DNA of 64,000 bases from NCBI GenBank assembly GCA_014204635.1, contig JACHLS010000005.1, positions 62,001-126,000 on the forward strand, written 5' to 3'. The number at the start of each line of letters is the position of its first letter. Position 1 is the stretch's first letter. Positions 7,542-15,459 of this stretch are shown one piece after another. The translations under genes were made by a program, and so were the position numbers. The stretch comes from Sporosarcina luteola. Its GTDB lineage: Bacteria > Bacillota > Bacilli > Bacillales_A > Planococcaceae. The notes beneath the pieces were generated by a model, which was given only the letters and a program-made list of their open reading frames with translations, was not told the origin of the DNA and ran no database searches.

Positions 7542-8831
7542 CTAGCGGACCCGGGCAAACCCGAATCCAGAAGCGATATCATCACCTACAGACGCATAAT
7601 AGCCGCCATTGATATCATAGGCTTTCGCACGATTTTGCAAGTTCGTCCGCAATTGAATATTGGAATAACCAGGATTTTCAGCCCAAATTTTAGCTGCCAA
7701 ACCCGTAACATGCGGTGTCGCCATTGATGTCCCACTGATGGTTGCATAACTCCCGTTATACCACGTGGAATAAATTTGAGTTCCTGGTGAAGCGATTTCC
7801 ACATCACCGCGTTGGATAATATAATCTCCAGCTGTCTGTGTAAACCCTCTGGAAGATGTATTGGCCACACGATAGGTGCCATTTTCCATTCGATTTTCTA
7901 AATTGGCTACCGCCACTGCAGTAGGCAGAGCTGCCGGATAACCGATCGAACCTGGGGAATAGCCGCTATTACCAGCTGCCGCCACAATCAACGCCCCGCG
8001 TTCATATGCGTAGTTAACTGCGTTTGTAATCAATGAGCTTTCGCCACTGGAACCTAGGGACATATTAATGACTACGTTTGTACGTTGTGCAGATGCCTGA
8101 TCGGCTGCATGGCGAATGGCATTCGCAATATCATCTGCATAGCCATTGCCTGCATCGTTCAACACCTTATATGCCCATAATTTTGCGTCAGGGGCAACGC
8201 CAAATACACCTCTTTGATCGGCGCCTCCATTACCTAATGCAGTACCGGCAACATGTGTGCCATGTCCATTTCGATCTGTACATGAATTATTCACAAGAGG
8301 AGAAATTTGTGTAAAGTCTTTACATTGTTCAGCATTGGCATTAAGATCGCTATGGGTTATATTGACGCCCGTATCCAGTACAGCGACCCGAATTCCGGAA
8401 CCACCTGTTGTAGAGGTTAAGTTCGTATCATTATAAATCGCTTTAATCCCCCAGGGCACCGATTGGCTGGCAGCTGCCGCTTCCATTTCATCTGTGACTT
8501 CTAAGGATGAGGGATCGGTTTGAATGGAAAGAACCGGGACTTTTTCAACCGTTACATACTCCATCTGCTGAAGTGCTTGATATTCCTTTTCAGTCACGTC
8601 GGCCGTATAGGATCGGGTATCAAATTGATTGCGCAACGGAAAACTCTGTTGCAAAGCTTGAATCTCGGTGACGCTTTCCGTTTGAATCAACACGCGGAAT
8701 GTCTCACCCCGTTGTTCCAGTTTTTCTTCTTTTAGTTCACGTAATCCATCCTTGGCATTGACTCCGGTTGACGGGAACATCATACCTGCGGCAAGAAATA
8801 AAGCGGCAATCACTTTCACTCGATTTTTCAA
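7542..8831 (-). CDS. secreted subtilisin-like serine protease (S8)
   Basis: A protein of 429 residues. It has a signal peptide (cleavage near residue 26), an I9-type inhibitory propeptide (about 45-105) and a peptidase S8 domain. The catalytic triad is Asp153 in VLDTG, His190 in NGHGTH and Ser369 in SGTSMATP, with oxyanion Asn288 in AAAGNSG. It should be exported, self-processed and degrade extracellular protein. Cys170 and Cys184 could form a disulfide. The TTG start at 8831 follows AAAAGGGGCG. The next genes on the strand are a peptide-type regulator and an exported peptide, as in protease quorum-sensing loci. Confidence 0.93.
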   Translation of the reverse strand: MKNRVKVIAALFLAAGMMFPSTGVNAKDGLRELKEEKLEQRGETFRVLIQTESVTEIQALQQSFPLRNQFDTRSYTADVTEKEYQALQQMEYVTVEKVPVLSIQTDPSSLEVTDEMEAAAASQSVPWGIKAIYNDTNLTSTTGGSGIRVAVLDTGVNITHSDLNANAEQCKDFTQISPLVNNSCTDRNGHGTHVAGTALGNGGADQRGVFGVAPDAKLWAYKVLNDAGNGYADDIANAIRHAADQASAQRTNVVINMSLGSSGESSLITNAVNYAYERGALIVAAAGNSGYSPGSIGYPAALPTAVAVANLENRMENGTYRVANTSSRGFTQTAGDYIIQRGDVEIASPGTQIYSTWYNGSYATISGTSMATPHVTGLAAKIWAENPGYSNIQLRTNLQNRAKAYDINGGYYASVGDDIASGFGFARVR

Positions 8832-8860
8832 CTGCTTCGCCCCTTTTCAATTATGTTGCC

Positions 8861-8899
8861 TTGCCACTTTACTGTAGCAAACTATGGCAATCTTTATAA
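8861..8899 (-). promoter_or_regulatory. candidate protease promoter with inverted repeat
   Basis: On the minus strand TTATAA (8894-8899), 17 bases and an extended -10 TGC-TACAGT (TACAGT at 8871-8876) make a promoter with a weak -35. A perfect inverted repeat, TTGCCA-N18-TGGCAA (8861-8890), brackets the -10. It could be the operator of the neighbouring XRE-TPR regulator; this is inferred from position only. Confidence 0.45.
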
Positions 8900-8964
8900 T
8901 TGGGAAAAAGCGATTCTATTCCCTCCATCGGAGACTTATATACTAAGAACTTTATAACTACGCA

Positions 8965-9000
8965 TAAAAAAACACCGGCAAACAAACTGCCGATGTTTTT
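8965..9000 (-). terminator. Rho-independent terminator of the ABC transporter operon
   Basis: Read on the minus strand, AACATCGGCA pairs with TGCCGGTGTT (one wobble) and is followed by seven T residues, four bases past the permease stop. Confidence 0.85.
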
Positions 9001-9004
9001 CCTA

Positions 9005-9988
9005 TTAAGCTTTTACGTCCCGCTTGACAAATGTCGTATAACTTATGACAAGGAACACGACAACATACACAGCGAGAACAGCTAGCGAGAATGGCAGTGA
9101 GATGCCCGCTACCACCTGATAACCCGTTTCATACTGCGTCAAGTCCATATGGGTGAATAAGATATATTTTGCCACCTCGTACCGAGCCAGCAACATCGTA
9201 ACCGTAGAGCCCATGAAATATATGAACAGAGACAGACCGATTGCCAGTGAACTAGAACGGAACACACTTCCGACTGTAAAAGCGAAGGCTGTTGTGACAA
9301 ATACACTGCCAAACGACAACAGCATGATATAGAAGCTTCGCCCCCAAATGGAGCCTTCCACTACTTCTTTCCCGTTCCACACAAGATACTGTCCCTCACC
9401 CGATTTGAATAAAATAAACGCCAGTGCAACGTACACAATATATCCAATAAGCATAAGCAAAATACCGAACAAGTTGACCGTAATGAATTTCGAGGTGAGG
9501 ATTTTCCATCGTTTCACTGGTCGAGTCAATAGCATCTTGATCGTCCCTTGCGAAAATTCCGCTGCGACTATGCCTGCTGCTACAATGACTGTTAACAACA
9601 GTACGGTGCTCGCTATGCTTGAGGGATCCATGATCATCCCTTCCCGTTCAAAATCATCGAATGGAGCAATCGATTCGGACAGGCGATACTCAAGTACTTT
9701 TTCCTTCCCTTGCAGTTCGCTGCGTTTTGCTTTTGACAGCGAATCATCCGCTAGTTGCGCTTGGATCCCCGCAAGCTCTCCCTCAACGCTAGCCCCCCAT
9801 TCCGTCTGATCCACTTCAACTTCAATCGACCCGTTTCCAACTTCCTTGGATACGTCCGTCTGTTGTGTTTCAATCCACTTCATCAAGCTCATCGTTCCAG
9901 CGATGATAATGACCAACAGTCCGACCATCACCCATGTACCTTTTTTATGCCACAACTTCATCCATTCATTTTGTAAGAGCTTCAGCAA
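9005..9988 (-). CDS. ABC-2 type transporter permease
   Basis: A membrane protein of about 327 residues. It has an N-terminal span after LLQNEWMKLWHKKG, an outward-facing domain of about 100 residues rich in Glu and Gln, then five more spans including EFSQGTIKMLLTRPV, a coupling-helix-like block typical of NatB/YhaP/BcrB permeases. It pairs with the ATPase just upstream, whose 3' end it overlaps. TTG at 9988 is preferred because GGGAGG sits eight bases before it; the GTG at 9997 overlaps that site. Substrate unknown; the operon regulator suggests cell-envelope antibiotic stress. Confidence 0.85.
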   Translation of the reverse strand: MLKLLQNEWMKLWHKKGTWVMVGLLVIIIAGTMSLMKWIETQQTDVSKEVGNGSIEVEVDQTEWGASVEGELAGIQAQLADDSLSKAKRSELQGKEKVLEYRLSESIAPFDDFEREGMIMDPSSIASTVLLLTVIVAAGIVAAEFSQGTIKMLLTRPVKRWKILTSKFITVNLFGILLMLIGYIVYVALAFILFKSGEGQYLVWNGKEVVEGSIWGRSFYIMLLSFGSVFVTTAFAFTVGSVFRSSSLAIGLSLFIYFMGSTVTMLLARYEVAKYILFTHMDLTQYETGYQVVAGISLPFSLAVLAVYVVVFLVISYTTFVKRDVKA

Positions 9989-10883
9989 TTTGGCCACCTC
10001 CCGTCATTTCCAAAAACTCATCTTCCAGCGTTTTCTTATGCGGCTGGACTGCGAACACTTCCACGCCCTCCGCGATAAATGACCTTACGATTCCCGGAAT
10101 TTGCGCTTGCTCCGCATTGACAATGAACCCGTTTTTCGATTGCTCAATATTGAAACCTTGAGCAGCAAGCAATGTTTCCACCTGTTCTACCGGCGTTGCT
10201 TCCACATAATAATACGACCCCTGCGTCTCGGACATTTCCCGGATATCGATCAGTTTGCCGCTTTGAATAACTGCGATTCGGTCACACATCAATTCAATTT
10301 CAGACAACATATGGCTTGATACAAAAACGGATACACCTTCTGTTTCTGCAATTCGTCGCAGATACGTACGGAATTCCCGGATACCTGCCGGATCCAAACC
10401 GTTTGTCGGTTCATCCAAAATCAAAAACTTCGGGCGGTGCAACAATGCTTGTGCAAGCCCAAGGCGTTGCCGCATTCCGAGTGAGTAGGTCCCGACCTTT
10501 TCATGAATCCGGTTTTGCATTCCTACTTGGTTGACGACCTCATCAATGCGCTCCTTCGTCACCCCTTGATGCATACGGGCGAAGTGCAACAGATTATTAT
10601 AACCGGTCATATATTTATACATCTCCGGATTTTCAACAATAACTCCCACTTTAGACATGCCTTCTTCGAAATTATCGCGAAGCGAGACGCCATCAATGAT
10701 GACATCGCCTCCCGTCGGTTTCATAAGACCGACCATCATTCGAATTGTCGTCGTTTTTCCCGCTCCATTCGGACCAAGAAATCCAGTAATTTGTCCTGGA
10801 TATAAAGATAGATTCAAATTGTCAATTAACTGTTTACCGCCGATCGATTTGGATAGGTTTTTCAATTGCACAATTGGTTTCAT
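9966..10883 (-). CDS. ABC transporter ATP-binding protein (BcrA/NatA-like)
   Basis: The protein has Walker A GPNGAGKTTT, a Q-loop, signature YSLGMRQRLGLAQA, Walker B FLILDEP and the H-loop SSHMLSEIE. The C-terminal extension of about 90 residues is typical of ATPases for ABC-2 exporters. It energises the permease whose start overlaps its last codons. ATG at 10883 is chosen; AAAGGAAG lies eleven bases upstream, whereas a GTG four codons earlier directly abuts that site. It is the fifth gene of a six-gene unit. Confidence 0.9.
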   Translation of the reverse strand: MKPIVQLKNLSKSIGGKQLIDNLNLSLYPGQITGFLGPNGAGKTTTIRMMVGLMKPTGGDVIIDGVSLRDNFEEGMSKVGVIVENPEMYKYMTGYNNLLHFARMHQGVTKERIDEVVNQVGMQNRIHEKVGTYSLGMRQRLGLAQALLHRPKFLILDEPTNGLDPAGIREFRTYLRRIAETEGVSVFVSSHMLSEIELMCDRIAVIQSGKLIDIREMSETQGSYYYVEATPVEQVETLLAAQGFNIEQSKNGFIVNAEQAQIPGIVRSFIAEGVEVFAVQPHKKTLEDEFLEMTGGGQIAEALTK

Positions 10884-10904
10884 TTCAATATCCACTTCCT
10901 TTCA

Positions 10905-11603
10905 TTAGGCTTTCTCCTTAAACAGGGACACCATCCAGCTTGTCGCATCCATCCCATACATATCACGTATTTCGTCGATTGGTTCCATAGCAATGATCTT
11001 TCCTTGGCGCAATACGATAATCTCGTCTAACAGCGGCTCCACTTCTTTAATTTCATGCGTGGACATTAAGACGGTTTGGCGCTCCGGATCAGTAAAGCGG
11101 ATTAATCCTTTTGCAATATCTTCACGCACCATCGGATCGAGTCCGGAAAACGGTTCGTCCAACAAATAATAGTCTGCTTCTCTTCCAAGCGTCACTGCAA
11201 TCTTCACCCGGCCCCGGTTCCCTTTAGACAAGTTTTTCATCCGGGTATCCAGTGAAATATTTAGAAACTGGGCAATCTCTTTTGCTTTAATCAAGTCAAA
11301 GTCTTCGAACTGGGAAGCGTAGTAGTCAAATAACTGACCGACTTTGAAATAAAGATAGAACTCATCTGTATCCGACATATACGCCAAATGAGCGGCGATA
11401 TTCCTCGTAATCGGCTCGCCATTGTACGTCGCTCTTCCCTCGTCCGGCGTCAGCAACCCGGCTATCACTTTTAGCACCGTGGACTTACCACTCCCATTTT
11501 CCCCGACAAGCCCGATAATCTTCCCTTTCGGCAATTCTAATGTCACCTGATCTAGGACACACTTACCGCCATACTTTTTCGAAATGCCCTGTAATTTAAT
11601 CAT
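10905..11603 (-). CDS. ABC transporter ATP-binding protein (YtrB-like)
   Basis: A 232-residue ATPase with Walker A GENGSGKST, Walker B YYLLDEP and H-loop STHEIKE. The signature region is NLSKGNRGRVKIA; LSKGN is a variant of LSGGQ seen in YtrB-type ATPases. It probably powers the two membrane proteins encoded upstream in the operon. The ATG at 11603 overlaps the end of the GntR gene by eight bases and has CGGAGTGG upstream. The order GntR then ATPase matches the ytr operons of Bacillus. Confidence 0.87.
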   Translation of the reverse strand: MIKLQGISKKYGGKCVLDQVTLELPKGKIIGLVGENGSGKSTVLKVIAGLLTPDEGRATYNGEPITRNIAAHLAYMSDTDEFYLYFKVGQLFDYYASQFEDFDLIKAKEIAQFLNISLDTRMKNLSKGNRGRVKIAVTLGREADYYLLDEPFSGLDPMVREDIAKGLIRFTDPERQTVLMSTHEIKEVEPLLDEIIVLRQGKIIAMEPIDEIRDMYGMDATSWMVSLFKEKA

Positions 11604-11964
11604 CCGAGCCACTCCGTTCCATCAATACTTTCACCATCTCATCCCTCGTAAAGCCAAACGCCTCCACACTTTGAAGGAAAGTCGTCACGAGTTGTTCCTT
11701 CATCTCATGGCGAAGTGCTGCAATTCTCTCCTCATTTTCCGTCACGAACGAACCTTGCCCCCTTCTCGTTTCCGTGATCTCCATTTGCTCCAACTCCTTA
11801 TACACACGTTGCATCGTATTCGCGTTCACACCCGCTTCAACAGCGTATTCCCGAACAGATGGCAGCTTCTCGCCTGACTTCAAGTTGCCTCTGATGATGT
11901 CCCCCATGATGCGATCGATGAGCTGCTGGTAAATGGGCTTATCCGGTGAAAATTCAATGCTCAT
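11596..11964 (-). CDS. YtrA-type GntR transcriptional repressor
   Basis: A 122-residue protein with a winged helix-turn-helix (PIYQQLIDRIMGDIIRG, LPSVREYA, NANTMQRVYKELE, RGQGSFV) and only a short C-terminal helix. This is the YtrA subfamily architecture that lacks a large ligand domain. YtrA in B. subtilis represses ABC transporter operons induced by cell-wall antibiotics. Here it is the third gene of the operon it probably controls; its ATG overlaps the preceding permease stop by four bases. A matching inverted repeat lies at the operon promoter. Confidence 0.88.
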   Translation of the reverse strand: MSIEFSPDKPIYQQLIDRIMGDIIRGNLKSGEKLPSVREYAVEAGVNANTMQRVYKELEQMEITETRRGQGSFVTENEERIAALRHEMKEQLVTTFLQSVEAFGFTRDEMVKVLMERSGSDD

Positions 11965-12779
11965 CGTCCGTGCCTCACTTTCCGGCCAAGCAGGAAAACT
12001 GCCGCCATAAATAGTAGCAATGTAAAGAAGCCGTACAACAGTAAACCTCCGCCTGTTAGAAACGCACTCTCCGGCATAAGGGCCGTTAAGATGAAATGGC
12101 GGTACTCCATGAAGGTGAGATTATTTATACCGAATTTTGTACTCATAATGGGCCATGCTTCCCGGAGCCTTGTAAAAGGTTCACTAAAATAGATAGCTCC
12201 CCAAAAAAACATCCCTCCAAAAGTCAGAAGAGCCGTTAAGATATAAGCAACCAATCGTGAGCCCATCGTACTTTTTATCATTTGGTAGAACGACCAGACA
12301 AAGAAGCTGACCGCCATGATAAATACCGCATTTATCAATAATGTTAGGATGACCCCGCATACAACGTAAAGAGCGGTTCCGATGGAAATGAAGCTACCCG
12401 GTGGACTGTCAGTAAAATACACAATTCCTGTTAACACTGCACACATCAGGAGCGAACCAAGCGTAACCAGGATAGCAAGCACAGCTTTCATTCCGACGAG
12501 TCGAAAAAGAGAAGTTTTTGTATGTATCCATAAATCCAGATGGACAAACTCCTGATTCACACTGCTAATCAATAAAAAAGCCATTAAAAACATATGAATG
12601 ATAAACCACATACCCGCCAGATCTTGAATCTCCAGTACGGTATCCAGTCGAGGATTACTGTACAATGGCGCATAGCTGAAAACACCAATGACTATCGTGA
12701 CGGCAAAGAAACTGACAGCAGTCCATCTAGTTTGCATCCATTCTTTGTAAAGCAGACCTGCTGACACACCCATTTTCAT
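11961..12779 (-). CDS. membrane protein of ABC transporter (YtrC/D-like)
   Basis: A 272-residue protein with about six transmembrane segments. It starts LLYKEWMQTRW, the amphipathic N-terminal helix common to ABC-2 permeases, and contains LWIHTKTSLFRLVGMK after the second span, a likely coupling helix. It is similar in layout to the gene before it. It overlaps both neighbours by four bases (ATGA), indicating translational coupling. It probably forms a heterodimeric channel with that gene product. Confidence 0.78.
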   Translation of the reverse strand: MKMGVSAGLLYKEWMQTRWTAVSFFAVTIVIGVFSYAPLYSNPRLDTVLEIQDLAGMWFIIHMFLMAFLLISSVNQEFVHLDLWIHTKTSLFRLVGMKAVLAILVTLGSLLMCAVLTGIVYFTDSPPGSFISIGTALYVVCGVILTLLINAVFIMAVSFFVWSFYQMIKSTMGSRLVAYILTALLTFGGMFFWGAIYFSEPFTRLREAWPIMSTKFGINNLTFMEYRHFILTALMPESAFLTGGGLLLYGFFTLLLFMAAVFLLGRKVRHGR

Positions 12780-13561
12780 CGCCTCACTTTCTTTTCAAGC
12801 AGCATTGCACCCACCATGAACAACAGCAGCAGACATGCCAGTTCAAATATCCATTCGCCAATATAAAACGTCGTGCCCGTTATTTCATAGTAGGAATTCT
12901 GCAAGTTGATCTTTTGATTTTTAAAATTCAGGACGTCAAATTTCCCACGAAGAATGACTATCTCATAAAACCGGGAAGAAATAAAAATTGTATAAAGACG
13001 CGATGACAAGAGGAACAACAGCAAAGTAACGATAAAAGAAAACCCTTTGATATACGGCTTTACTAATTGATCCAGCACAACGAAGAAAAACCCGATTATC
13101 ATAATACAAATAGATCCTAGGAAAACGACCGAAATGAATAAGCTGCCGTAAAACAATAACTCATCAAACAAAATAAACGGCTGTTTTGTGAATAGAAACC
13201 AAATCGCCACCACAACTACTGCTAAGAGAAAACTGGCTAACCCGACTAATGTAGATAGCACCATCTTCACACCGATCAGTTTATAAATCGAAGCTGTAGA
13301 ATGAAGCCATAAATCAGGTTTCCGCATATCACGATAAAACAGCATGAGAAAAGTGAAAAACGGAACAAAAATACTGAATGCCGCCCATACAAAACAAACC
13401 ACTGTTGCAATCTCAAAAGGACTGGCATTGAGAAGCCCAACAACAGAGCTTAAAAACAGCGGCAATCCAACAAGCCCCAAGCCGAAAAGAATAAAACTCC
13501 CAATCAGCTGCCATTTGACCTGCAGCCATTCCTTCAGCAACAAACCATTCCACTGCTTCAT
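12776..13561 (-). CDS. membrane protein of ABC transporter, first gene of operon
   Basis: A 261-residue protein with about six transmembrane segments and the N-terminal block LLLKEWLQVKW. It also has LWLHSTASIYKLIGVKM, which parallels LWIHTKTSLFRLVGMK in the next gene, so the two are paralogous. GGAGAGAG precedes the ATG. It opens the six-gene operon (two permeases, GntR, two ATPases, one permease) and lies directly downstream of the promoter with a YtrA-like operator. Confidence 0.78.
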   Translation of the reverse strand: MKQWNGLLLKEWLQVKWQLIGSFILFGLGLVGLPLFLSSVVGLLNASPFEIATVVCFVWAAFSIFVPFFTFLMLFYRDMRKPDLWLHSTASIYKLIGVKMVLSTLVGLASFLLAVVVVAIWFLFTKQPFILFDELLFYGSLFISVVFLGSICIMIIGFFFVVLDQLVKPYIKGFSFIVTLLLFLLSSRLYTIFISSRFYEIVILRGKFDVLNFKNQKINLQNSYYEITGTTFYIGEWIFELACLLLLFMVGAMLLEKKVRR

Positions 13562-13582
13562 ACTACTCTCTCCTTCTGTACC

Positions 13583-13626
13583 GGTGTATTAGTTATATAG
13601 TACACTATATGATGTTAAGATGTAAA
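13583..13626 (-). promoter_or_regulatory. operon promoter with YtrA-like operator
   Basis: On the minus strand TTTACA (13621-13626), an 18-base spacer and TACTAT (13597-13602). An inverted repeat, GGTGTA-N12-TACACT on the plus strand (13583-13606), overlaps the -10 and start site. It resembles the AGTGTA-N13-TACACT operator I recall for B. subtilis YtrA, with one base less in the spacer. Confidence 0.68.
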
Positions 13627-13998
13627 GGGATACATTTAATTTATATATGACTTGGAAACGAGAAATTTTTGAAAGGGATGAACAGGGGGAGAATGATGTT
13701 CTCCGTCAAGGAGGTCCGAGCTGGCTGTTTGTCTTGTAGTCTGAGGAATTTATCGAAACAGTTATGATTGTTAACCGTGGGAAATAAACCCCTATTCATG
13801 GCTCCCCGTGATCCCTAAAAATTATAACGATCCATAACTCGAGAACGCTCACCAATGAGTCGCCTTCTACTGCCTCGCTCTTATTAAGATTAAAAACCAC
13901 TATTCAATTTACTTATGATTCGTCATTCAAATCTAAACATGGTTTTCCCCTGCAGGCTCACTTACACTGGGAATAGGAAAAGAAAGGAGTGGGTGGAA
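13627..13998. other. intergenic stretch without a supported gene
   Basis: About 370 bp. A 24-codon frame begins at 13693 behind a GGGGGAGA-like site and contains CLSC, but it has no promoter or terminator that I can support. I see no RNA gene or repeat. Confidence 0.5.
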
Positions 13999-14367
13999 AT
14001 GAATTCTCTTATCACAGGCATTGACCATGTTCAGCTCGCAGCACCACCGCATTCTGAGGATAAGGCCCGCCACTTTTATGGTGAGTTGCTTGGCTTAGAG
14101 GAGATTCCCAAGCCCGAAAACTTGAAAGGGCGGGGCGGGTGTTGGTTCCGTTGTGGGTTGCAGGAAGTACATATCGGCATCCAAGCAGAGTTTTGGCCAG
14201 CCCAAAAAGCGCATCCCGGATTTACCGTACATGCGCTGGATGAGCTGCTTGCCCGCTTGCAAGAAGCTGGTTGCCCGGTAACGGAAGAGCCTCCAATCGA
14301 AGGCCGGTCCCGTTTTTTCACAGAAGATCCATTTGGCAACCGTATTGAATTTTTGGAGTTCGACTAA
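13999..14367 (+). CDS. VOC/glyoxalase-family protein
   Basis: A 122-residue single vicinal-oxygen-chelate domain: GIDHVQLAAP, ARHFYGELLGLEEI, a middle HIGI strand, and RFFTEDPFGNRIEFLE at the C-terminus. His in DHVQL, the Glu pair near the C-terminus and the middle His are the usual metal ligands. It could be a glyoxalase-like lyase, dioxygenase or fosfomycin/bleomycin-type resistance protein; the class cannot be fixed. The ATG at 13999 has AAAGGAGTG upstream. It is monocistronic with a terminator immediately after it. Confidence 0.85.
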   Translation: MNSLITGIDHVQLAAPPHSEDKARHFYGELLGLEEIPKPENLKGRGGCWFRCGLQEVHIGIQAEFWPAQKAHPGFTVHALDELLARLQEAGCPVTEEPPIEGRSRFFTEDPFGNRIEFLEFD

Positions 14368-14371
14368 CAAC

Positions 14372-14398
14372 GGCCGTGCTACAGCAGGCGGCCCTTTT
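14372..14398 (+). terminator. terminator after VOC gene
   Basis: GGCCGTGCT pairs with AGCA-GG-CGGCC (a two-base bulge) and is followed by CTTTT, four bases after the VOC stop codon. Confidence 0.65.
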
Positions 14399-15347
14399 AT
14401 GATTCGATGATAGACCTTTCCTGCTCGTCCAAGCGGCGCAGTTCTTCTGATGATTCGTCCCGCTTTCGTCCTAATTGGGCTTGTACCCGGCGGACATCCT
14501 GCAATACAGCATTCAGCTTGCTTTTGGCATCGGAAATACGGGAGTGCACCATCCAATCTGAGAAAATATTATCAAAGAAAATATCAGTGAAGGTGAAAAT
14601 ATCATTTTGATTTACCTTGAATGATTCAGTCGCAATGTTTTGTACATCCATCAGCTCCGTCTCATAGTGGCGCAAGGCCCGTTGCGCACGGTGGACTAAA
14701 TCATCCGAGCTGTCCATTTCCGAGTATTTCAAAGCACTGACGATCAGGCCGCCTCCTAAGAATGTATCCCACATGGATAAGCCTTCTGCGTTGCCAAGTT
14801 TATCGAGTGCTTGATCCAGGGCGCGCAGGGCTTTTTCGCCGGCCTCATGCGCTTCATCGATTTCCCGAATCATCGAGCGCACGCGTACCCGATCATCCGC
14901 TATTTTTTGCAGCGTCCGGTTGGCATTTGTATCATTTTGGCGGATCCACGTTTCTTTTTCCCTTATAAAATCAGCCCAATCCTCTTCCACAAAAGTAAAA
15001 TCTGAATGATTCGCCTGCTCTCGGAGTCGGAGAACTTCGGCTTCCAAATCCGTCACGGTCTTGACAGCCTCATTGTATTTGAGCTCCACTTCAGCCACTT
15101 CATTGATCTCTTTCTCCATTTGGGCATCCCATTTGCCCGACCACTCTTTCCATTTATTCGCAAACGAAAACTTTCCAAGCTTGATAACGTCCTGTTGTTC
15201 TTTTGACAATTGCTGCTGCAGCCGGTCACGCAGTTGAGTCGCTTCCTTCAACTGTGCTTCCGCGCCGTCCAACCGTCTGATCACCCGATTTCGCTCATTG
15301 CGGCGCATGGTCAGTTCCATCTGTCGTTCTTGTATTGTATTTTGCAT
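14397..15347 (-). CDS. coiled-coil protein of unknown function
   Basis: I do not recognise a named family. The 316 residues are mostly long charged helices: a heptad-rich coiled coil over about residues 1-115, a second helical block with WADFIREKETWIRQND, a Gly-rich hinge LGGGLIVSAL near the middle, and a C-terminal helix rich in Arg and Glu. No signal peptide or membrane span is seen, so it is probably cytoplasmic. AAAGGAGTG precedes the ATG at 15347; a GTG three codons earlier is less well spaced. The hinge pattern recalls proteins that bind membranes or nucleotides, but this is not evidence of function. Confidence 0.7.
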   Translation of the reverse strand: MQNTIQERQMELTMRRNERNRVIRRLDGAEAQLKEATQLRDRLQQQLSKEQQDVIKLGKFSFANKWKEWSGKWDAQMEKEINEVAEVELKYNEAVKTVTDLEAEVLRLREQANHSDFTFVEEDWADFIREKETWIRQNDTNANRTLQKIADDRVRVRSMIREIDEAHEAGEKALRALDQALDKLGNAEGLSMWDTFLGGGLIVSALKYSEMDSSDDLVHRAQRALRHYETELMDVQNIATESFKVNQNDIFTFTDIFFDNIFSDWMVHSRISDAKSKLNAVLQDVRRVQAQLGRKRDESSEELRRLDEQERSIIES

Positions 15348-15414
15348 AGCGCACACACTCCTTTAACTTCTTTACGGAAAAACAAAAGGAAAAGTTTCAC
15401 AAGTATCGCCTGGC

Positions 15415-15445
15415 GGCTAGTCCAGATCGCAGGTCTAGACTAGCC
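15415..15445. other. perfect inverted repeat, possible terminator hairpin
   Basis: GGCTAGTC and GACTAGCC flank a second short stem (AGA/TCT) just past the histidine kinase stop. The minus-strand side lacks a T-run, so it may be a processing or attenuation hairpin instead. Confidence 0.5.
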
Positions 15446-15459
15446 TTTGGTACAACCTC

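Noticed and set aside
13693..13767. 24-codon frame with CxxC in the gap before the VOC gene
   Set aside because: No promoter or terminator and only a poorly spaced ribosome binding site.
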